NCBI GenBank assembly: GCA_017303995.1 | Contig: JAFLBE010000034.1 | Coordinates: forward strand, 1-46,630 | Length of the DNA stretch: 46,630 nucleotides | Direction: 5' to 3' | Source: Bacteroidota bacterium | GTDB taxonomy: Bacteria; Bacteroidota; JABWAT01 | In this document: piece after piece, positions 16,049 to 24,326 of the stretch | Numbering within the stretch: the stretch's first letter is position 1 | Layout: every line of letters starts with the position of its first letter | Notes under the pieces: generated by a model | Databases searched by the model: none | What the model saw: the letters and a program-made list of their open reading frames with translations, nothing else | Told to the model about the DNA's origin: nothing | Program-made: the position numbers and the translations under genes

Positions 16049-19000
16049 CTAAAACAACCAGTTCGCCTGAAGGTTTACAAGATTGGACCGGTAAAGCCTG
16101 CTGGTTGAGAGTTCAGTTCCTGCTGAGACAGTAAATCTGGGAAAGGGTTCCCAACCCATTCGTAAGGAAGCTTCTGCAAACGCACCCTGGCGGTTACTGC
16201 CCTTCATGAGTACTTCAGAAAAAACGGACCAATATTCCCATCCCCTTTCAATTCGTAATCCGGCACCCGCAATCAGCCAATTATCAGGCGTCCAGTAAGG
16301 TTGGGCACTTGCGTATATTTTTCCTGAATTCAACCAACCGGCATCCAGAAGCGGGCGCCACGACAGACCAACTAATGTGTCGGGTGAAAAGAGATACCGT
16401 GAGGTTATAGTCGAAACCCAGTTATTGTCTGTGTACCACTCCAGCTTGGAACCGCCTGTTAAAAGGTGAGAAGAAAAAACCTTCAATTCACCGTATCCTT
16501 CAAGATCAGCCACATAAATATTTGACCGGATGGCAGTTTGGATGTATTCAGGTTCAAAATTGGTTTTCAACACATAAAAGAGTGTATCTCCCTTTGCACG
16601 GTTGAAAGACAGGGTAACTTCCGGGTAAACTTTTGAGCCGTTGGTGGCGATTCCACCTTTCATATCCAGCCATTTTCGGTTTTCTTCGATTATCCAGGAA
16701 GGTTGATAGCTCACCCGGTAGTAGGCATCCTGAATGGTTTCGGTGCTGATAACCGATTTCACGCTTATCCAGTCGGCACCAATTCCGTGTACAAAAGTCC
16801 GGCGGTCACCCCAGGTCACTTTACTTTTCCAGAGCCATTCTTCGTTTTTAAAATTGTCGCCAATCCAGGTGAGACCCGCTTCAGCATAAACACCGTTGAT
16901 CTTCAATTCTTCTTCCCTTAATTCACTTCTTTTTTCCGCTGAAAAAACAGAAGCATAGTTGGTTTTTAAAGGAACCAGATTTTTCCAGTAAACCTGATCG
17001 AGTTTCTGGCGGTATTGCAATTGCTGCAGCTGAGTTACACTTTCAGAGGGAATTGCTTGATATCTTTCCAGACTTTGCTTGTAAAATCCAGATTCAAGTA
17101 AGTGGGTGGCAACCCTGTATTCCAGCGAATCATCATCAGGATGGCGTGTGAAATACTGGTCAGCAGTTTTGATGTACTCTGCCATTCGGTTTGATTCACG
17201 CAACCAGTCAAGATAGGTCACAATTTCAAAATTTCTGGCTTTTTCTGCCCAGGCAAGGGCAAGAGTTTTATTGTTTCCGCTCCAGGCATAAAGCAGTGCA
17301 ATTTCTTCTGCAAGCGGAATTAGCTGGGGATGGCTGTGTGCAGGAAAGGATAAAAACCAGCTAAAACTTTCGGTGGGTTTATCATACCAGAACGACCGCT
17401 GAAGTGCATACCGGTACAAACTGTCACTTTTTGGATGATTTGCAATAAGTTCGTTTAAAAAAGCCTTTGTTTTTGGCCAGCTGTCTTCATCCTGGTTTTC
17501 AGCGGAATAGGCACTTTTCAAAGCCAGTGAATCTGGATAAACCGAAAGTTTTCTAAGCAGCCACCGTTTTCTCACAACCGGATCAGTTTGCGGGGATCTG
17601 GAATCAAAATAATCTACCAGTTTAAGAGTAGAATCGGTAGGGAATTGTGCCCAGCGCATTTCAGCCAAAGACCAGAGTTCATCAGTTTTATCTTCCCATT
17701 GGGTATAAGTCGTGTACCGTTCAGCGTCTTTTTCGATCCAGCCGTTCAACGAAAGTAATTTGGTTCTGAGTAAATCGAGAGCATGCTGAAGCTGTCCGAA
17801 TTCAACACTCAAAGAAATGATGTTTTCGGTATTTTTGGGATCATTTTTTCCCCTTTTCAGGGAATTCAGGGCATTGGCAAGGCGGGTATCTTTCCAGGTT
17901 GAGTTAACGGTAAAGTCCTGTGTATACTTTTTAAATTCGGCACTGGCCTGGTTCTGAGCGGCAAGAACAGCCGTTGGGTTGACCTTGTGAATTTTGTGAA
18001 GTTCTGGAAGGTCAAACCTTTTGGTTTCCGTTTTCATCATCACCCAGAATCCATCCCAATGTTTTTCAAAGTGGAATCCGGGAGCAAATTCTCTCAACTT
18101 TTTAAAAATCAGAGAGGTGTCTTCTTTGGTAACGAACATGCCGTAAAAATCTTCTTTGTTTTCACTGAGGATGTGAAAACGGTTTACAGAATCCATCGGT
18201 TGCACGGCAAGTTTCATATTTCGCCAGTTTTTCACGATCGGAGCGGCATCTCTGGCGGGTAAAAACCTGATGAGCGGGAAGCGGGATTTTATATCAACAA
18301 TTCGTTTTCTGAACTCACCGTACAAATTTTTTGGGTTTCCGGGTGTATTTTTCCACCAGAGTCCTTCACTGTTACGGCTTAAAAATTGGTCTTCATCCCG
18401 CTGGAGTTCCTGAAAAACATCATCCGGGTGAACAAAATGTGTCCAGATTCCGGTCAGGATGTACATACCTTCCTGATTGTACCGTGACTCATCTTCGAAC
18501 AAATACCCTGACGTGATACGTGGATAATCAAAAAATTGAGGATGGTAAGGTTCTGGGTCAAATTCCCGGTTTCCGCCTTCTTTCAGATCACCGAGATATA
18601 GTGAACTAAAAACCTTCAGTGAACTCATTTGTCTGGCCAGAATCGGGATGCAAACTGAATCGGCTTCATTGGTTGGCGGAACGAACGTTGATGGCATGAC
18701 GCCCAGTCCGTCGAGAATCCATCTTTTTTCTACGGATTGAATTGCCATGGCCAGGAATTCAGGATTAGGCCAGTCACGCTGCATAAATGAAAAGTGGTTG
18801 TAGCCGTGAAAGCCCAGTTCATGCCGTGACCCTGCAACCTCTTTTGCGAGGTTCACACTTCCGTTTTCGACGGTTCCATTTTCAATGATCTTTCCATTTT
18901 CCCATTCAGAATAGGGAAATGGCGGATTGTTATTGGCATTATAATTCATTGCCATCATAGCTGTATAAGCCAGATCAAACGTATCTGCCATCGCCTTGGT

Positions 19001-19843
19001 ATCTGGCCACCAGATATCATGGACAAAATGGGCGTGATTTTTATTATATTCTTTATCGGCCGGATGCATCATCGTGTTATACAGTGGTGCCGGAAAGTCA
19101 TCCAGAAAAATGGTTGAGGTGTTGGCAATCGGGTAGGGAATGCCGGGCAACCCGCGCAGAACGACAGAGAACAATAATCCACGGGCAACCTTGTCGTTCA
19201 TGGTTGAAGTGTTGAGGTAAAAAACCTGACCTTTACCCACTTTTTTTCGTGTCAGCAACGGAATTGAAGGCTCTTTTAAGGACTTAAGGATGATTTCTGT
19301 TGAGGGTAGGAAGTCACGGCCTGAGAAACCACCATGAATAGGTGCGACAACCTTTCCATATTCAATTTTTTCAATACCTGGGAATACGTTCTCCTTGAAA
19401 ACCCAGCCACTTGTTTTATTATCGAGTGACATATCAGGTTTGGGTTTTAATCCGATCAGATAAAAAAGCCGGGTTTCGTAACTGGTTGCCGCAACCAGAA
19501 TAGTCCCGCCCCGGGCAGCAAAATCCACCAGAATCCTGAAATTGGTATCTTTCAATTTCGACAACTGATCGGTAGTGATCACGATTTCTTTAACTGATTC
19601 GGGGATTTCGATGCCGGTCAGAAGCAGAGACACATCGATGACCTTTACCCGGAATTTGGCATAGTCGGCTGATTTCATCAGGTTTTCGGTAATGCCCCGG
19701 CTGAGTTCATCTTTGCTGTTCATGATGACCATGAGCAAAGTGTTGTCTTTTTCTTCAGCAACGGGCGTAAAATTTTCAGTTCCCTGATCACAGGAAAGAA
19801 AAACAAGGGTTACAATCAGAAGAAAAACGAATCTGAGGGTCAT
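16049..19843 (-). CDS. PelA-type deacetylase (DUF2194) fused to PelB-like TPR and outer-membrane barrel
   Basis: 1264 aa. Residues 1-18 form a signal peptide ending in a lipobox-like VFLSC. Residues 30-235 resemble the glutamine-amidotransferase/reductase-like domain of DUF2194 and PelA proteins. Residues 240-540 are a polysaccharide deacetylase: metal ligands probably D248/D249 (TIFLDDF) and H346/H350 (GFHGYNH), with THFVHPDD (468-475) as a later motif. In Pel systems this domain partly removes acetyl groups from the N-acetyl-galactosamine-rich polymer. Residues 640-950 are helical, TPR-like repeats. Residues 970-1264 alternate as beta-strands and end NLQANWLF, as in an outer-membrane barrel, like PelB. 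In Pseudomonas these are two proteins. It overlaps the upstream gene by 4 bp and ends the operon; GAGGAG precedes the ATG. Domain limits are estimates. Confidence 0.82.
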   Translation of the reverse strand: MTLRFVFLLIVTLVFLSCDQGTENFTPVAEEKDNTLLMVIMNSKDELSRGITENLMKSADYAKFRVKVIDVSLLLTGIEIPESVKEIVITTDQLSKLKDTNFRILVDFAARGGTILVAATSYETRLFYLIGLKPKPDMSLDNKTSGWVFKENVFPGIEKIEYGKVVAPIHGGFSGRDFLPSTEIILKSLKEPSIPLLTRKKVGKGQVFYLNTSTMNDKVARGLLFSVVLRGLPGIPYPIANTSTIFLDDFPAPLYNTMMHPADKEYNKNHAHFVHDIWWPDTKAMADTFDLAYTAMMAMNYNANNNPPFPYSEWENGKIIENGTVENGSVNLAKEVAGSRHELGFHGYNHFSFMQRDWPNPEFLAMAIQSVEKRWILDGLGVMPSTFVPPTNEADSVCIPILARQMSSLKVFSSLYLGDLKEGGNREFDPEPYHPQFFDYPRITSGYLFEDESRYNQEGMYILTGIWTHFVHPDDVFQELQRDEDQFLSRNSEGLWWKNTPGNPKNLYGEFRKRIVDIKSRFPLIRFLPARDAAPIVKNWRNMKLAVQPMDSVNRFHILSENKEDFYGMFVTKEDTSLIFKKLREFAPGFHFEKHWDGFWVMMKTETKRFDLPELHKIHKVNPTAVLAAQNQASAEFKKYTQDFTVNSTWKDTRLANALNSLKRGKNDPKNTENIISLSVEFGQLQHALDLLRTKLLSLNGWIEKDAERYTTYTQWEDKTDELWSLAEMRWAQFPTDSTLKLVDYFDSRSPQTDPVVRKRWLLRKLSVYPDSLALKSAYSAENQDEDSWPKTKAFLNELIANHPKSDSLYRYALQRSFWYDKPTESFSWFLSFPAHSHPQLIPLAEEIALLYAWSGNNKTLALAWAEKARNFEIVTYLDWLRESNRMAEYIKTADQYFTRHPDDDSLEYRVATHLLESGFYKQSLERYQAIPSESVTQLQQLQYRQKLDQVYWKNLVPLKTNYASVFSAEKRSELREEELKINGVYAEAGLTWIGDNFKNEEWLWKSKVTWGDRRTFVHGIGADWISVKSVISTETIQDAYYRVSYQPSWIIEENRKWLDMKGGIATNGSKVYPEVTLSFNRAKGDTLFYVLKTNFEPEYIQTAIRSNIYVADLEGYGELKVFSSHLLTGGSKLEWYTDNNWVSTITSRYLFSPDTLVGLSWRPLLDAGWLNSGKIYASAQPYWTPDNWLIAGAGLRIERGWEYWSVFSEVLMKGSNRQGAFAEASLRMGWEPFPRFTVSAGTELSTSRLYRSNLVNLQANWLF

Positions 19844-21852
19844 GGCTTTTTCTCCTCATCAGTATTAAAGAGAATATCCAGCAGTTTCGATCCGTTTGGT
19901 TTATTAACCAATTCATAAACGATAACTGATTCATCCCGATAAAATTCTTCGATTTTCCGGCCAGGTAAGTTTGCGAAAGATTCAATCCATTGGGTGGTCT
20001 GCTGCATGACCAGAGGGGCATTATAAAGTACGCCATTCCCGATAGAGACAGAGGTTGGCTTTTCAACAAAAATAAAGATACTTGAAGGGGGAACGATAGG
20101 TTCGCGGGAATTGGATTTAGGGGCGTTCAGGTATTGGTGGTAGAGCGAATCCATAGTACCATACTCATTGAGAAAAAACTCGTAGTTCATGAAAAAGTGC
20201 CGGTTAAGTGCGAGATTTCTGTCAATTTCAGGGCTCACAGTGGCGTATGAATAGGCGAGACGACCTGCAATAATCTCATAATAAGCTTCAAAAAAACCAT
20301 TGGGCATGGTCGTGGGCAAGGTTCTCACGAAAGTAATGCCACCCTGAGCAAAAATCAGGACTGAAATAATAAGTACCGGAAGGATTTTTTCTGCATGCCA
20401 CTTAAAAATAGGTACAACATGACGGTTGATCATTGAAAAAATGACATAGAGAAATACAGAAAGCATCACCGGAATCAGGAAAGAATAGAATGCATTCAGT
20501 TGGTCGATGTCAACCCAGAAATACGCAATATTGAAAAAGGGAAGATAGATAAAGGCACCAACGGCAAAAGTGACAAACAGAAAAACATCATTCGACATAA
20601 ACGGCCGTTTTGCCAGGCGATTTCGGAGCATTGAAAGTGCGGCGCCAAGAAGTGCCAATAAAAAATAAACTGCTGAAAGAGATTCCAGCGGGAGAATAAG
20701 ACTGGGTGTATAACTGAACATGCTTGTAGAATAAAGCTGGGCAAGGAAAAAAGGCTCCAATTCCAGGTCATGGATATACAAACCAGTGAGATAAGTAATG
20801 AATACAAGTCCGAGCATGACGGAACTGTAAGTGAGCAGTTTCAATTTTCCTTTCAGGTTGGAAGGAATCAGAACAAGTTCAGTTACCAGAAAGGGAATCA
20901 GAATGATAAAAAGAACAAACAGATTACTGAGTCCGGTTGCAATAAATCCGGCAAGAATAAACGGAAACAGTTCTCTTTGGTTCAACCTGAGAAAACGGGT
21001 AATCCAGATGGCCGTGGGGATGGCAAAACACAGGGCAAAGTCGATGGTATTTGATTCAATCTGAAGTTCAAGTGAAAGCGGGGTGACCAACGTGGGAACG
21101 ATAGCATAAATTGCCGCACCCATCAGAGCAAGCCAGGTTCTGTAAAAGGTAACAAGTGATATCACCCACCAAATTAAAAAAGTGAGCAGCATTGCAACAA
21201 TACTTCCGAAGAGATGGAGCATCATTTCAGGACTTACCTGGGTCATGGCCGAAGCTACATTTATGAGGGAATGCATACCGAGCGGATCAACTGAGTTGAA
21301 AAAATATTCCTGAAGGTTCAGGTGCTTTACTTTTATCAGTTCCTGATACCAAAGCCGGGTGAAAGGAGCCGCATTTTCAATGGAGGGAACAATACGAATG
21401 GCACCTGCTGCGAGAATGATGACCAATAAAACACCAAAATAAAACTTGTCGGTTTGGTTTTCAGACTTTTTAGATGTCAGGCGTTTTTTGAGTTCTGCTT
21501 TGGTGAAAAAGGTTCGGAGTTCAATCAGTTTGATAATCTTGTTTACAAATGAGGTTTCAAGATTCCGGAATGGAATCATGATGCCCTTTTTGCGGTGAGT
21601 CCAGAAATATCTGAACAACGGTGCACCGAGAAGCAAAATGGCCATGCTGAACAAATCGTACATGTGCAGGGAAGTCAGCATGACAATCCCGCCCATAATG
21701 ATGCCGCCGATCCCCACCCAGGAAAGAATAAGCCGGTCAACAAATTTCATTTTTTTCAGTTCTGGAAACAGCAGGGGTGCGATGAATCCGTACAGAACAA
21801 AAAACCAGAGAAAAAGCCGGAAAATAGAAGTAATGGCGAGAAAAGTGTACAT
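19840..21852 (-). CDS. Large multi-pass membrane protein, possibly GT-C-like, of the Pel operon
   Basis: 670-aa integral inner-membrane protein with roughly 12-14 hydrophobic segments through residue about 500 and a soluble C-terminal part of about 150 residues. The segment APFTRLWYQELIKVKHLNLQEYFF...DPLGMHSL after the third or fourth helix looks like the first periplasmic loop of GT-C-fold membrane transferases. This is a resemblance only; no specific family is recognised. It sits where PelD or PelE might be expected but has neither a TPR nor a GAF/GGDEF domain. It could polymerise, decorate or translocate the polymer, or anchor the synthase. It starts 9 bp after the hydrolase gene and overlaps the fusion gene by 4 bp, so it is certainly part of the operon. 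Confidence 0.75.
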   Translation of the reverse strand: MYTFLAITSIFRLFLWFFVLYGFIAPLLFPELKKMKFVDRLILSWVGIGGIIMGGIVMLTSLHMYDLFSMAILLLGAPLFRYFWTHRKKGIMIPFRNLETSFVNKIIKLIELRTFFTKAELKKRLTSKKSENQTDKFYFGVLLVIILAAGAIRIVPSIENAAPFTRLWYQELIKVKHLNLQEYFFNSVDPLGMHSLINVASAMTQVSPEMMLHLFGSIVAMLLTFLIWWVISLVTFYRTWLALMGAAIYAIVPTLVTPLSLELQIESNTIDFALCFAIPTAIWITRFLRLNQRELFPFILAGFIATGLSNLFVLFIILIPFLVTELVLIPSNLKGKLKLLTYSSVMLGLVFITYLTGLYIHDLELEPFFLAQLYSTSMFSYTPSLILPLESLSAVYFLLALLGAALSMLRNRLAKRPFMSNDVFLFVTFAVGAFIYLPFFNIAYFWVDIDQLNAFYSFLIPVMLSVFLYVIFSMINRHVVPIFKWHAEKILPVLIISVLIFAQGGITFVRTLPTTMPNGFFEAYYEIIAGRLAYSYATVSPEIDRNLALNRHFFMNYEFFLNEYGTMDSLYHQYLNAPKSNSREPIVPPSSIFIFVEKPTSVSIGNGVLYNAPLVMQQTTQWIESFANLPGRKIEEFYRDESVIVYELVNKPNGSKLLDILFNTDEEKKP

Positions 21853-21861
21853 GAAGTCCTG

Positions 21862-22686
21862 TTAGTTGGTATCAGGAGGAAGAACCGGAAGTTCGTCCAA
21901 TGATATTTTACCAATAAAGTAGGGAAATGGAAAGTCGTTTAATCTGGATTGCAGACTGTCTGTGAGGTTTTCACGGTCTGAAAAATCAATCAGAAGAAAC
22001 GGCTTTTGATATTTTTCTGAGAGGTCAGTTATATTTTTTATTTTTTCACTGAAATCCTGCTCGTTTTCAAAGCGGTAAGACTGATCGGAAAACCGGTAAT
22101 CACTTGCAATATCTTCGATTGCAACCGCATTGATTGAAGAAGAAGTTTGATCGAGAAGAAAAAGTCCGGCATTTTGAATCAGAATGGCATCCGGATTTTG
22201 TTTCCGGATGGAATTGATCAGATCTGCCATATCTTTTTGTAGATTTTTGCGGGAGGTGTAAGGTGCAACGGCGTCGACCGTATCGAAAAATAATCCGTCA
22301 TACCCCGAAGCCATAATGTTTGGAATGATCCGGTCAAGAAAGAGTTGCCTCACAGACTTGTTTCCAATATTCAGAAAGTGACTGCCCCAATCTTCATTTT
22401 TCCCCAGCAGGTTACCCGTTGAATCTGCAAGCGGAAAGTACCACCGTGACGGATGAACTTCACCCAGACTTACATAGGCGATTACCTTCGCACCGCCTTC
22501 TTTCATTGCATCGATATCCAGTTTGGTGTAATGATCGGGTTCAACCACAACCAGCTTATAGTTCACAATATTTTCAGGGGTTAGTCGTGAATAGCAGATT
22601 CCAAACGGCCCAGGAATCTGGGTTGTGGTGTTGCAACCAGAAAGAAAAACCGACATCAAAATGCCGGCAAGGCCTGATTTATTCAT
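21862..22686 (-). CDS. PelA hydrolase-like lipoprotein (GH114/GH166-type TIM barrel)
   Basis: 274 aa with signal peptide and lipobox FLSGC (C18), so probably anchored in a membrane facing the periplasm. The rest matches the endo-alpha-1,4-polygalactosaminidase-like domain that forms the N-terminus of PelA. Visible motifs are VVVEPDHY (46-53), AYVSLGEV (70-77, E76), YDGLFFDTVD (129-138, with D135 and D138), IQNAG and AIEDIASD, which line the active-site end of the barrel. In Pel systems this domain cuts the galactosamine polymer and affects how much is released. Here it is an independent protein, whereas in Pseudomonas it is joined to the deacetylase. It overlaps the HD-domain gene by 4 bp. 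Confidence 0.85.
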   Translation of the reverse strand: MNKSGLAGILMSVFLSGCNTTTQIPGPFGICYSRLTPENIVNYKLVVVEPDHYTKLDIDAMKEGGAKVIAYVSLGEVHPSRWYFPLADSTGNLLGKNEDWGSHFLNIGNKSVRQLFLDRIIPNIMASGYDGLFFDTVDAVAPYTSRKNLQKDMADLINSIRKQNPDAILIQNAGLFLLDQTSSSINAVAIEDIASDYRFSDQSYRFENEQDFSEKIKNITDLSEKYQKPFLLIDFSDRENLTDSLQSRLNDFPFPYFIGKISLDELPVLPPDTN

Positions 22687-24314
22687 GGTTTCCCCAACTC
22701 AGATATGGATTTCCAGTCAGATTTGTTAATAATTGCAAGTAGTTCACTGACGAGGAATTTTTCGAATTGTTTTCCTGAACGGCGGTTGAGTTCGTTTATA
22801 AGCGACTGAACTTTTTCTGAATCTGAGTTTGAGTCATTTTCGTGATTTTCAACGAATTCTGACAGGAATTCACAGATCGAAACCAGCTTGCCCGTCCAGG
22901 GAATGTCGTCACCTTTCAGACCTTCGGGCATACCGCCACCATTAATCCACTCATGGTGTGATTTTATTCCTGCGGAAATAAGCGGATCAGAGCCCATCAT
23001 CTCTAAAATCAGGCTTCCCAAAACCGGGTGTTCCAGTTCTGCTTCGGTAGACAACTTTCGGTTAAGTGTTGCATAGGCAACCAGACCAATATCATGAAAC
23101 CGGGCAGTTGTAACAGCTATTTGCTTTTCTTCCGGTTTTAATTCCATCCGGTCAGAAAGAAGTGAAACAAGAGCCATCACACGGCGGGTATGGCCCGATT
23201 GGTTTCCTTTTCTGTTTTCCCAGGCAAGAATGAGCCGGAAAAAGAATTCAAGAACCGATTCATTCAGGCTTTTGAGTGATTCCTTAACCTTGATAACCGA
23301 AGAAGCTGCTTCATTGATATCAAAAGAAACCTGAGAATCGAGCAGATTCCGATATTGCAAAACAGACTTTTTCCGGCCAAGAACCAGAAAACTGATTGAA
23401 GAGGTGAAGTGATTAAACCGGATGAAAATATCAGTTAAACCTGCCTCTGAAATAATGGTTTCATCATTTACCTTCCAGCTTTTTGCTGTCGGGTCATAGG
23501 TCATAAGACCCGGATTCAGGATTGATGTACGTGCATTTTTTAGATTAGCAGGTACGCCTGATTCTGCTCTGATGATCCAGTCACCTCCGGTTAATTCGGC
23601 AATAAATCCCAAATCCGCCTGGCTGATTGCCAGATAATAATTGAGAATAAATTCAAGAATATCCTGATTTCCTGCTGTGTTGAAATTGAGTTTGGGAAGG
23701 TCTTTTTTGATTCCCTGAATAAATGACCCTGACTTTTTAATTTCGGAATCAACTATTTCAACCAGCCATTTTGAAAGCAATTTTGACAGAATTCCGGTTT
23801 TGGAAACCAAAACTGCAGGGTGCTGAACAAACGGACCAATCACATAAAAACCCCAAAGTTCACGGTTTTTAAAAAGGGGGATGAGTAAACATTTCCCGAT
23901 CGAAAGATCGGTCTGGTTATCTATCAGATACTTCGGGTCAAACGGGAATTGGCGCTCAAGATTTGAAAGCTGATCTTCGATTCCGGCCATGTATTCATTT
24001 TTTTGTCTGGATGATAAATTCTGAAAAGAATCTTCACTCAATTTACTGAAATGGTCGAGATTTCGGGTCAGAACCTGTTTGTAGGTTAGATCCAGATTCG
24101 GACTGTCGAGTAAATAGAAGGCATGCAGCAGACTTTTGTACGGACCATCAAGCCATTCAACAATCTGAAGAAAGGAAACCGGTTCTGTAAACGCAGCCAT
24201 ATCGGCGGCAGTTGCCCAGAATAAAGCTTCATCTTCAAGAGCAAAATCATCCATGACAAAAGATGATTTTAAGCGGGATGAAACCGTTTGCAGATAGTGA
24301 CTGAAATCTTTCAT
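22683..24314 (-). CDS. GAF-like/HD-GYP-type protein with altered signature, Pel operon
   Basis: 543 aa, no membrane segment seen. Residues about 70-345 look like one or two sensory domains of GAF type (GKCLLIPLFKNRELWGFYVIG at 140-160; DIFIRFNHFTSSISFLVLGRK at 295-315). Residues 355-500 are an HD domain: H375, H407-D408 (FHDIG), H429 and H453-H454-E455. The HD-GYP signature HHE-x-x-D-G-x-G-Y-P is here HHEWINGGGMP, so the Asp is Asn and the Tyr is Met. HD-GYP enzymes break down cyclic-di-GMP; the substitutions leave open whether this one is active, binds without cleaving, or acts on something else. Its location suggests it takes the regulatory role of PelD. Spacing to pelG is 12 bp. Confidence 0.82.
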   Translation of the reverse strand: MKDFSHYLQTVSSRLKSSFVMDDFALEDEALFWATAADMAAFTEPVSFLQIVEWLDGPYKSLLHAFYLLDSPNLDLTYKQVLTRNLDHFSKLSEDSFQNLSSRQKNEYMAGIEDQLSNLERQFPFDPKYLIDNQTDLSIGKCLLIPLFKNRELWGFYVIGPFVQHPAVLVSKTGILSKLLSKWLVEIVDSEIKKSGSFIQGIKKDLPKLNFNTAGNQDILEFILNYYLAISQADLGFIAELTGGDWIIRAESGVPANLKNARTSILNPGLMTYDPTAKSWKVNDETIISEAGLTDIFIRFNHFTSSISFLVLGRKKSVLQYRNLLDSQVSFDINEAASSVIKVKESLKSLNESVLEFFFRLILAWENRKGNQSGHTRRVMALVSLLSDRMELKPEEKQIAVTTARFHDIGLVAYATLNRKLSTEAELEHPVLGSLILEMMGSDPLISAGIKSHHEWINGGGMPEGLKGDDIPWTGKLVSICEFLSEFVENHENDSNSDSEKVQSLINELNRRSGKQFEKFLVSELLAIINKSDWKSISELGKP

Positions 24315-24326
24315 AGATTACCTGAA

